Shown piece by piece: positions 14,440 through 23,500 of a stretch of 24,671 nucleotides of DNA (its first letter is position 1; each line of letters starts with the position of its first letter). Origin of the DNA: a virus; the IMG/VR virus record IMGVR_UViG_3300024509_000050, positions 1 through 24,671 of that record. One strand, 5' to 3'. The notes beneath the pieces were generated by a model. It searched no databases, was not told the DNA's origin, and worked only from the letters and a program-made list of their open reading frames with translations. Made by a program: the position numbers and the translations under genes.

Positions 14440-16689
14440 ATGGCTAATAATAAAACAAACAGCTTTAAACCCAGTATAGAGCAGTTAAATTCTAAATTAA
14501 ATCCACTTAATCTAGGCAATATCTACGTGGGGGTTGTTAAAGATATAGACACATTTACTAGAAACGGTTCCCTGTTTGTGTATATTGATGGACTGGGAAA
14601 TCATTCACCAAACAATAGACAGGGTTGGTTTCCAGTAAGATATGCTAGCCCTTTTATGGGGCATACCACAGGCATAGACATATTGTCAGGAAAAAATACC
14701 TACGAAAATACTAGACAGAGTTATGGTATGTTTATGACTCCACCAGACATAGGCAATAAAGTTCTATGCTGCTTCCCCAACGGTAAAAATTCAGACGGCT
14801 TCTGGTTCGCTTGTATCAGTGATTTTATGGGTAAAAGTATGATACCTGCAAACGCAGCTGAACCTCTAGCTAGTATCGATCCTGATAGTATTCCTAGTGA
14901 TCTTAAGTCACGAATGAAACCCAACGGTTACTATCCCACAGGGGAGTACAACGACAGCAAGGACACTGCTTTTACACCTGGATGGTTTAAAAATGCTAAA
15001 CCTGTAAATCCCTATCTTGCAGAACAATATATTAACCAAGGTCTAGACCGTGATCCACTTCGTGGTCCTATAAATTCCACCCCTAATAGAGATGTTATTA
15101 ACGGTGTGTTTGGTATAAGCACGCCAGGCAGACCAGCCCCTGATCCTGCCAACAACAAGCAACTAAAAGACCAAATAGAAAAGGGCGAATTTGAAATCGA
15201 AGATTTCGCCACGCAAGTGAGAAGTGGCGGTCATAGCTTTGTTATGGACGATGGTGATTTGTTTGGTAATAGCAAACTTACACGCTGGCGCAGCGCCAAG
15301 GGTCATCAGATAGTAATGCACGACCAGGACGACGAGGAATTTATCTATATCAGTAATGCTCGTGGCGACAGCTGGGTAGAACTAAGTCCAGCAGGGGAAG
15401 TAATAGTTTACAGTGCTCTTGGTATCAATATGCGTAGTCACGGACCCATACAGATACACAGCGACAATAGTTTGAACATTAATGCAGATTATATTCGTAT
15501 GTATGGCAAAAATGGAGTGCATATAGAAAGCACCGCCAGTGTGAAAATACGAGGAGATAATAGTATTAATCTCTACGGTAAAGACTACATAACCACTAAT
15601 ACAAATAGTCTAATTATGAACAGTGGCAAGGGAGTACTTAGCTGTACTGGTCCACTTAATATACTAGGCGGCCCAGTTAATATAAACAGTGGCGGTAATG
15701 CCTCAGCTCCTATAGTTGATAAATTACCTCAAAATAGTCACGCAGAAACAGAATATGTCAATGATGCCTGGGAAAGTCAACCTAACAAAACAAAGTCTAT
15801 TAATACACATATAGCTACTCACGAGCCCTATACAAGAAAAACACTAAGCGAATTAGAATCTTTAAGCAAGACACAGGCGCAGGCTGCCGCTGCGGCAGGG
15901 AATAGTACTACTACTGCTAAGAATCCACAAGAGGAATACCAAAATCAACAGGAAGCTAAACGTGGAGGTTCAGCTTCAGGTTCAGGCAACGCCAGCAGTT
16001 CAGCCAGTGGCGGCGGTAACTCAGGCACAGGCAGTGGTGGAGGTACAGGTGGTGGTACAGGTGGTGGGAAACCCGATCCTTCAAAATATGCTAATCCTAA
16101 AAAACAAGCTCCTGAAGCCTTCCTACGTAGACAACCAGAGCCCAAGGGCGGTATAGGAAATCTTGAACAGTCGGAAGTTAAGGCCCTGTTTGGTCAGACT
16201 GGATTCACAGAAAGTTCGGGAAAATATGACACTGTTAACTCACTGGGTTATGTTGGCAAATATCAGATGGGCGCAGCAGCCCTAGTAGATCAGGGATTGG
16301 TCAAACGAGGAACCACGGAAGCTCAATTAAAAGACCCCAGCGTCTGGATTGGCGGGCCTGGGAAACCAGCTAGTAGGGATGAGTTTTTAAATAACAAACA
16401 ATTACAAGAAGATGTAATGTACAAATACACACAGAGTAACTACAATACTCTAAAGAAAAATGGCACAATAACTGATTCTACTAGCAAGGAAGAAGTAGCT
16501 GGTTTACTTTCTGCATCACATCTAGGTGGCACAGGCAACGCCACAAAGTTTTATAATGGCAAGGCCAATGCTAGCGATGCCTACGGAACTGGTGTTGGTA
16601 ACTATTACGCCAACGGTGTATATGCTGTACAAGGTGCAGCGCCCAAGCTTGCCGCAGCATCAGAAAGTAAGAATAAACTAGGAGCATAA
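14440..16689 (+). CDS. 5: Baseplate central spike gp5 with C-terminal cell-wall hydrolase domain
   Basis: gp5 is the trimeric needle that pierces the outer membrane. The 749-residue product opens with an OB-fold (about 24-135: NIYVGVVKDIDTFTRNGSLFVYIDG, SYGMFMTPPDIGNKVLCCF). A linker follows, then a VgrG/gp5-type beta-helix (about 262-418) with repeated short strands such as IVMHDQDDEEFIYIS, MRSHGPIQIHSDNSLNINAD and VKIRGDNSINLYG. After a Gly/Ser-rich flexible linker (508-543) comes a C-terminal domain (about 570-735) with GFTESSGKYDTVNSLGYVGKYQMG split around Glu591. That motif is like lytic-transglycosylase or muramidase folds. In T4 the lysozyme domain lies between OB and helix; here it is at the tip end. 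Start at 14440 follows the previous stop by three bases; AGGAGC is more than 20 bases upstream, so reinitiation is likely. Spike identity is firm; the hydrolase call is good, catalytic type uncertain. Confidence 0.87.
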   Translation: MANNKTNSFKPSIEQLNSKLNPLNLGNIYVGVVKDIDTFTRNGSLFVYIDGLGNHSPNNRQGWFPVRYASPFMGHTTGIDILSGKNTYENTRQSYGMFMTPPDIGNKVLCCFPNGKNSDGFWFACISDFMGKSMIPANAAEPLASIDPDSIPSDLKSRMKPNGYYPTGEYNDSKDTAFTPGWFKNAKPVNPYLAEQYINQGLDRDPLRGPINSTPNRDVINGVFGISTPGRPAPDPANNKQLKDQIEKGEFEIEDFATQVRSGGHSFVMDDGDLFGNSKLTRWRSAKGHQIVMHDQDDEEFIYISNARGDSWVELSPAGEVIVYSALGINMRSHGPIQIHSDNSLNINADYIRMYGKNGVHIESTASVKIRGDNSINLYGKDYITTNTNSLIMNSGKGVLSCTGPLNILGGPVNINSGGNASAPIVDKLPQNSHAETEYVNDAWESQPNKTKSINTHIATHEPYTRKTLSELESLSKTQAQAAAAAGNSTTTAKNPQEEYQNQQEAKRGGSASGSGNASSSASGGGNSGTGSGGGTGGGTGGGKPDPSKYANPKKQAPEAFLRRQPEPKGGIGNLEQSEVKALFGQTGFTESSGKYDTVNSLGYVGKYQMGAAALVDQGLVKRGTTEAQLKDPSVWIGGPGKPASRDEFLNNKQLQEDVMYKYTQSNYNTLKKNGTITDSTSKEEVAGLLSASHLGGTGNATKFYNGKANASDAYGTGVGNYYANGVYAVQGAAPKLAAASESKNKLGA
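16036..16071 (+). repeat. Three 12-base tandem repeats encoding Gly-rich linker
   Basis: GGTGGAGGTACA, GGTGGTGGTACA and GGTGGTGGGAAA occur back to back inside gp5 and encode GGGT-type repeats. Such a repeat can change copy number by slippage, altering linker length without breaking frame. Confidence 0.75.
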
Positions 16690-16690
16690 A

Positions 16691-17062
16691 ATGGCACAGT
16701 ACAAGGGTTTTAGCACAATAAATCGTGTAAAGAGATTTAAACTGACAGATTTTCAGTTGGCAAAACAGGATCTATATAATAGCTTTCATATTCGTAAAGG
16801 TGAAAAATTAATGAATCCTGATTATGGCACAATCATACAGGATATGGTTTTCGAACCTTTTGATGCTGATACTAAAAATAAAATTATTAATGACATCAAC
16901 AGAATAATTAGTAGCGATCCAAGGATAGCTGCGGAAAATATCAGTGTGATTCAGGCCGAGCAGGGTTTTCAGATTGAGCTAGACTTAATTTATATTAAAA
17001 CCAACGAACGTGACACACTAAAAATACAATATAACAGATCAATTGGGCTAGACACCGCCTAG
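16691..17062 (+). CDS. 25: Baseplate wedge protein gp25
   Basis: gp25 is a small wedge protein that starts sheath assembly; its homologues occur in all contractile systems. The 123-residue product (T4: 132) shows the conserved helices and the EPR-type core: YNSFHIRKGEKLMNPDYGTIIQDMVFEPFD (about 29-58, in two parts) with Glu55-Pro56, then a helical and strand segment ending in Thr-Ala. The start is well placed, with GGAG six bases upstream of ATG 16691, and lies one base after the gp5 stop. The stop is followed immediately by a hairpin and a late promoter ahead of gp6. Assignment is firm. Confidence 0.92.
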   Translation: MAQYKGFSTINRVKRFKLTDFQLAKQDLYNSFHIRKGEKLMNPDYGTIIQDMVFEPFDADTKNKIINDINRIISSDPRIAAENISVIQAEQGFQIELDLIYIKTNERDTLKIQYNRSIGLDTA

Positions 17063-17066
17063 ATCT

Positions 17067-17083
17067 TGGGTTTTTTAAACCCA
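17067..17083 (+). repeat. 7-bp hairpin between gp25 and gp6
   Basis: TGGGTTT, loop TTT, AAACCCA. It begins four bases after the gp25 stop and runs directly into the late-promoter motif at 17082-17089. It could end or attenuate upstream transcripts or stabilise their 3' ends. There is no following U-tract, so it is not a classic terminator. Confidence 0.6.
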
Positions 17084-17089
17084 TAAATA
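17082..17089 (+). promoter_or_regulatory. T4-type late promoter for gp6
   Basis: CATAAATA matches NATAAATA fully and lies 21 bases before the gp6 ATG (weak GGA at 17101-17103). It overlaps the right arm of the hairpin by two bases. Confidence 0.55.
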
Positions 17090-17110
17090 TATTAATAACT
17101 GGATTTTCAT

Positions 17111-20100
17111 ATGGCAAACACTACCAGACAAAATAGTCTATTGGTAAATCAGGACTGGACAAGAGTCTACGAAAGTTTTAGAAACGCTGATTTTCAGAGT
17201 TATGATTATCAAACTCTTAGAAAGTCAATGATAGAATATCTACAGCTCTATTATCCCGAAGACTTTAACGATTTCATAGAAAGCAGTGAGTACATAGCAC
17301 TGATAGATATGATAGCATTTCTAGGACAGAGCCTAGCTTTTCGTACGGATTTAAACGCTAGAGAAAATTTTATTGACACCGCGGAACGTCGAGAGAGTGT
17401 TTTAAAGCTAGCCAAATTAGTAAGTTATGCACCAAAGAGAAATAGATGTGCTGAGGGCTTTCTGAAAATAGAAAGTCTTAGAACAACGCAACCGCTTAGG
17501 GACAGTGATGGCAATGATCTCACTAATTTAAACATCAACTGGAACGATAGTACAAATGAAAATTGGTACGAACAGTTTATAACAATATTGAATGCTACAC
17601 TTATTAGTGGACAAAAGGTTGGACGACCTAGTAACAGTCAGACTATTGGTGGTATAGTTAACAGTGAATACAACCTAAACACCCCAAGCGATATATTTCC
17701 TATTTTTAGTTTTGACGCAGAAGTTGAGGGAACACAATTACCCTTTGAATTTGTTAGCGCCACTAGCGTAAATAAAACCTATATCTATGAAGCAAGTCCT
17801 AGAGTAGGTCAATTGTTTAATATTTTATACAAAAATGACGGACAGGGCAATGCTAGCAACAACACCGGTTTTTTTGTTTATTTTAAGCAGGGGGTGTTAA
17901 ACAGTATTAATTTTAGTATTACAGAAAGCATTCCTAATAATTTGCTTAACATAAATGCTGACAATATTAATAATGACGATGTCTGGCTTTTTGAAAGAAA
18001 TAGTAACAATGTCTTGACCAACGAATGGAACCAGGTACTATCAGTACAGGCGCCCAATATTATATATAACGACAACGCCGCTAAAAAAAGCTATCAGGTT
18101 ACAACTAGAGCCGGGGATCAGGTAAGTTTAGTATTTGGAGATGGTACATTTAGTTCAGTACCACAGGGCAATTTTACAGCTTTTTATAGACAAAGTGCAG
18201 GCACAACCTACAAAATTGTGCCAAGTGAAATGCAGAATATTAATTTAAATATTCCCTACGTTAGTTCTACAGGAAGAAATGAGACCCTAACAGTTGTATT
18301 GAGCTTAAAGTATACCGTGGCCAATGCCTTGGCTGCAGAGTCTATAGAAGAAATTAGAAGCCGAGCACCACAACAATACTATACTCAAAATCGTATGGTA
18401 ACAGGAGAAGATTATAATACCTTCCCCTATGCAAATTTCAGTAGTATTAGCAAAATTAAAGCAGTTAATCGTTCTAGCAGCGGCACAAGTAGATTCCTAG
18501 ATACAGCTGATACTACAGGAAGATATAGTTCTACTAATATTTTTAACGAAGATGGTATTCTTCTCAAAGAAGATATTATTGATGACAGTATAACCTTTAG
18601 TTTTAGCACTAACCAGGATATTAATAGGGTAATACAAAATCAAATTTTACCTAAAATTAAATCCAAGGAACTTTTACACTTCTACTACAAGTATTTTAAC
18701 AGATTTAGTTTACAGGATCTTTACTGGGAACAGGTCACAGCTGGTAGTAGTAGTTGCACTGGGTATTTTAAAAACTCATCCGAAACACCACAACAAATCG
18801 GTTCTTTAGTAACTGGTAATAACAAATATCTTGGCGTAAATTGTATAATAATTTTTACGCCTGGTGAAGGCAATTACTTTAATGCGCAAAATAAAATTAT
18901 GACTATACCTAGTTCAGGAGTAATTCCTGAAGGGGGGAAAGACAAAATATACGCCACACTCACAAATGTTATAGGTAATGGCGGGCAGGGAGTATTAAGC
19001 ACAGGACTTGGTCCTGTCAGTGTTAGTGAAATTATTCCAGATAATGCCATTGCCAGTGTAGTTATACCTAGTTATAATAACACCTTTAGTACTGAGTTTA
19101 CGACCTCTCTAATACGTGAAATTAGTAACTACAGTGAATTTGGTCTACGATATGACCAAAGCACTACTTCTTGGAAAATTATCCCCAAATCTTATCTGCT
19201 AACCAATGTAGACACGCAGGGCAATTATGTATTTTCTCAAACTCGAGAAGGACAGGGCGAGGATAATAGCTGGTTATTGAATTTCACACTAACAAACACC
19301 GTGTACACAGTAGAGATAAGAGGACTAAGATATCGTTTTGATAGCTTAAGAGCAACTAAGTTTTATTATGATGACACTACTAAAATATTTGATCCTATCA
19401 CGGGACGCACAATTAATGATACAGTAAAAATCCTTGAGGTCAATAAAAATCCTCAAGGCACTGGCCTCTTGGCGCACGATGTTAACTGGTGGGTACGCGG
19501 TCAGGTACTAGACACGGATGGATTTGTAAATTCTGGCAAAGTATATTTAAGTTATAGTGACAAAAATGATGATGGTGTTCCTGACGATCCCGATATTTTC
19601 GATATGGTGGTAGAAGACAATCTAATATTTTTTGAACGTGATACTAGCGACATAAGTTTTATTAACTATAATATTCTAGATACAGATGCAGTTAACACAG
19701 ACTATGCAGTAAGTTCTGACATACTACCAGACATCAATCTATATGTGGTTGGGCAACTATTCTTTACAACAAATTTTGATGACGTTACCGGCTATAAATT
19801 TTATCAAATTGTAGAAGATTCCAATGGAGTAAGATCTCTAGAAAATGTTACACTAGATCAAAATGGCTTCTATAAGTACAAGTTTTATACTGGGCGTAGA
19901 GATCTTTATTTCCAGTATAGGCACAATGCACTTAACAGTAGAAGAATAGACCCTAGCCCAAGTAATCTAATAGATCTTTATATTCTTACTAAAAATTATG
20001 AAACTGACTATAGAATCTGGGCCACAAATACTTCTAATAATTTAATTGATGAACCTGTCAGACCCACTAGTGAGGAATTAAGACTTCAATTTAGTAAACT

Positions 20101-20548
20101 GGAAGATTATAAAAGCGTAAGTGATGCCTTGATTTACAACAGTGCAAAATTCAAACCTTTGTTTGGTAGTCGTGCTAGCCCCGAGCTTCAGGCTACATTT
20201 AAAGTAGTGAAAAATACTGGCATAAATCTAAGCGACAGTGAGATACGCACTCAGGTATTAAAATATATCAATAATTTCTTTACAAGTGGCAACTGGGATT
20301 TTGGAGATACATTTTACTTTACTGAACTTGCCACCTACATACAGCAGAGTATGGCACCTAATATAAGCAGTATAATCATAGTGCCGAACTCTACAGATCA
20401 AATATTTGGTAGCCTACAACAAATAGGTAGCGAAGCTAATGAAATATTAATTAGTGTAGCCACAATTGACAACATAGAAGTTATAAGCGGAATTACCTCT
20501 ACTAAACTAGGGGCGAATTCTAATGCAGTAAATACAATAATAACATAG
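17111..20548 (+). CDS. 6: Baseplate wedge protein gp6
   Basis: gp6 forms the inner iris ring of the baseplate and holds the wedges together with gp7, gp25 and gp53. The 1145-residue product is much longer than T4 gp6 (660). The N-terminus is the recognisable part: YDYQTLRKSMIEYLQLYYPEDFNDF (about 32-56), SEYIALIDMIAFLGQSLAFRTDLNARENF (about 60-88) and ERRESVLKLAKLVSYAPKRN (about 92-111), characteristic of J/gp6-type wedge proteins. The domain around 395-500 includes RAPQQYYTQNRMVTGEDYN, also typical. The C-terminal end (about 985-1100) includes the helix-strand part LRLQFSKLEDYK and YINNFFTSGNWDFGDTFYFTELATYIQ. The middle (about 560-960) is an extra beta-rich insertion including a Ca-binding-like loop DKNDDGVPDD near 817. 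Assignment is firm. Confidence 0.93.
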   Translation: MANTTRQNSLLVNQDWTRVYESFRNADFQSYDYQTLRKSMIEYLQLYYPEDFNDFIESSEYIALIDMIAFLGQSLAFRTDLNARENFIDTAERRESVLKLAKLVSYAPKRNRCAEGFLKIESLRTTQPLRDSDGNDLTNLNINWNDSTNENWYEQFITILNATLISGQKVGRPSNSQTIGGIVNSEYNLNTPSDIFPIFSFDAEVEGTQLPFEFVSATSVNKTYIYEASPRVGQLFNILYKNDGQGNASNNTGFFVYFKQGVLNSINFSITESIPNNLLNINADNINNDDVWLFERNSNNVLTNEWNQVLSVQAPNIIYNDNAAKKSYQVTTRAGDQVSLVFGDGTFSSVPQGNFTAFYRQSAGTTYKIVPSEMQNINLNIPYVSSTGRNETLTVVLSLKYTVANALAAESIEEIRSRAPQQYYTQNRMVTGEDYNTFPYANFSSISKIKAVNRSSSGTSRFLDTADTTGRYSSTNIFNEDGILLKEDIIDDSITFSFSTNQDINRVIQNQILPKIKSKELLHFYYKYFNRFSLQDLYWEQVTAGSSSCTGYFKNSSETPQQIGSLVTGNNKYLGVNCIIIFTPGEGNYFNAQNKIMTIPSSGVIPEGGKDKIYATLTNVIGNGGQGVLSTGLGPVSVSEIIPDNAIASVVIPSYNNTFSTEFTTSLIREISNYSEFGLRYDQSTTSWKIIPKSYLLTNVDTQGNYVFSQTREGQGEDNSWLLNFTLTNTVYTVEIRGLRYRFDSLRATKFYYDDTTKIFDPITGRTINDTVKILEVNKNPQGTGLLAHDVNWWVRGQVLDTDGFVNSGKVYLSYSDKNDDGVPDDPDIFDMVVEDNLIFFERDTSDISFINYNILDTDAVNTDYAVSSDILPDINLYVVGQLFFTTNFDDVTGYKFYQIVEDSNGVRSLENVTLDQNGFYKYKFYTGRRDLYFQYRHNALNSRRIDPSPSNLIDLYILTKNYETDYRIWATNTSNNLIDEPVRPTSEELRLQFSKLEDYKSVSDALIYNSAKFKPLFGSRASPELQATFKVVKNTGINLSDSEIRTQVLKYINNFFTSGNWDFGDTFYFTELATYIQQSMAPNISSIIIVPNSTDQIFGSLQQIGSEANEILISVATIDNIEVISGITSTKLGANSNAVNTIIT

Positions 20549-20554
20549 TAAAAG

Positions 20555-23500
20555 ATGACAACTAGAACACTGGATTTTTTACCATCAGTTTTTCAAACTG
20601 AGACTAATAAAAAGTTTTTAAATGCCACGCTGGATCAATTAACCACGGATGCTAATTTAAAGCCTATCAACGGTTATATAGGTCGCAAGAGTAGCCCAGG
20701 CTTTAAAAATATAAATGAATATTTGATAGAACCTAGCGTAGAGAGAGCAGATTATCAGCTCGAGCCCAGTGTATTAGTAACTAATCCCCAAGACAACAGT
20801 ATAGACTTTCACGTAACCTATCCTGAACTCTTACAAAAAATACAGTACTATGGTGGAATAACTCAGGATCCTAATAAATTATTTTCCAGTCAATCCTATA
20901 GTTACGACCCTAAAATTAATCTAGATGCATTTGTAAATTTCAATGAATACTATTGGGTACCCAACGGCCCCGACGCAGTAGACCTATTCGCTAACGAAGT
21001 AGATCTAGAAAAAGTATTCACACCCAATATTAATACAACATTAAATTATTATCTTTTTGGTACAGATGAAACGCAGGTAAACCCTGACATAACTCTAGCA
21101 CGAGGCGGAACTTATACTTTTGAAATCGACCAAGTGGGAGAAGGCTTCTGGATTCAAACTGAACAAGGAACTTCGGGAGTTAAGCAGACTGACCCCACTA
21201 TTAGTACTCGAGATATCCTAGGTGTAAGTAATAATGGTACAAGTAATGGCACAATAACATTTAATGTGCCACTGAAAAATTCACAGGATTTTTTCCTTAA
21301 TTTGCCCGCTGTAGATCTTCCTGATAATTTAACATTATACACCTCGGATTTAGAATTTGCAGACGTTTATAATCAGACACTGGATAATATTGTTGAGAGA
21401 TTTGGTGGTATAGATGGCATAACCACTCCCGAACAACTTAATAACAATTTGTTGGTATTCAACAAATTTTATAACGATGTACAGGCCTGGAATCCTTCAG
21501 GCATCTTTGATGAAACTGCTGTGGGTTTTGACACAGTTAATTACGATATACCCAGTGATGATCTGCCACTAACACTAGATGTTATTAGCAATGATGAAGT
21601 TATAACCTCGGCGCTTCGCTACGATGTCTGGCAGATTAATCTAATAAGCATTGGTGATGGACAATATAGAATAAAGTTAAGTTACTATGCTGACATACCC
21701 AATCAGCACAAAGTGACAATTACTGGTGGACAGACATTGAGATCTACCTCCTGGTACAAAAATTCTCTGGACTATCTAGAAAAGATTCCTAATATTACTG
21801 CTAATCTAGATAGACTTTACTATCAGAACGGTAGCAGAGAGGGCGCCTGGGGATATTTTAAAATAATTGATATTGAAAATAATGTAATTAATGTAGAAAA
21901 TGATATACTGGGCAGAACCTATTATACAAGCCCCAATGGTGTTAAATTTACGAATGGCCTAAAAGTAAGATTTGATAGCGCAGCTAGATCAGACACCTAC
22001 AAGGGCAAAGAATTTTATGTTGATGGAGTGGGTAAGTCCATTAGGCTAACGGATGTAACTAAATTAGATACATTACCCACAGACGTTGTGGATATTAATC
22101 TCCCAGATTATATTACAATTAATAGAAGCAGTCTAGACTATAATCCCTGGAGTAAGACTAATCGTTGGTTCCATCAACAAGTACTGTTTGATACTGCTAG
22201 ATATAATAACACCAACATAGAACTTACACAAGCAGTCAAGGCAAGAAGACCCATTATTGAGTTTAATTCTGACATAAAATTATATAACTCTGGTTATATT
22301 GGTATAGAGCCTGTGGACATAATAGACCAAGTTCACGAAACACCATTTATATCAATACAGGGCCAACCCTCGGCCTACGATAATGCAGGTACTCAATACG
22401 AAGACGGAATGCGAGTAGTATTCACCCGCGAGCTAGATCCCGAAGTACGTAAAAAAGTTTTCAGAGTAGTGTTTGTAGATACAGACATCAACTCTTTTAA
22501 TCCAGCGCCTATTATTAATTTAGTAGAAGAGCCCGATGTAGTGGTGCCTTTTACCAGCGTTAGGGCCAAAAAATCCAGTAACAATGGAAAATATTTTTGG
22601 TGGGACGGCGAAAATTGGAATGAAGGACAACAAAAAACCAATATAAATCAACCGCCGCGGTTTGATGTATACGATAGCAATGGTATAAGTTTTAGCGACA
22701 CTAGCATCTATCCACCCACAAGTCTTGCTACATCATTTCAGGGTTCAAGCATATTTGCCTACAAACAAGGCACTGGTACCAACGACTCTGTACTAGGGTT
22801 CCCGTTAGCATACAAAAATCTTGCTACATCAGGTGATATAGTTTTTGAAAATACCTTTGAGAATCAGAGTTTTGATTATACCATTGATGGAGTAACCTAT
22901 AATCAAAAAATAGGACTGGGTAGTCTAAGAGAATTTAGCACAGGAGAACTTAAAAAACTTGTAACTTGGAGAAAGATCAGAGATATTTCTGTACAGTTTC
23001 AAAATATACCCTATATCTATAATGGACAAGATAATATTTTCCTAGTAGATGTGCCTATAGAAGAAAGTATAACTAGAAAAAACATACGTGTACTACAGAA
23101 TTTTAAAGAGCTGGATAGCAGCTACTATACTATCACTGACAGACTTGGTGGCAAACACGACATAACTATTAATCCTGACCTATTAACGTCCGGCGATAGA
23201 ATTGATATAAACTTTTATAGTAAGCAAACCAGTCAGATTGGTTTTTATATTATTCCAGATAATTTAAACTATAATGCGCAGAATTTTATTGTTGATGAAA
23301 TTACTCTGGGGCAAATGCGATCACACGCAACCAATCTTGCTCAGAGTACAATAGAATTATCAGGAAGTTTTCCTGGTGTCAATAATAGTAGAGACATTGA
23401 TTTTAATACCGGTGTAGGTACAATTTTACAACATTCTAGTCCTGTAAGTCTTGCTGCATTATTTTTAAGTAGCGAAAAATTTAATTTCGTAGACAGTGTT

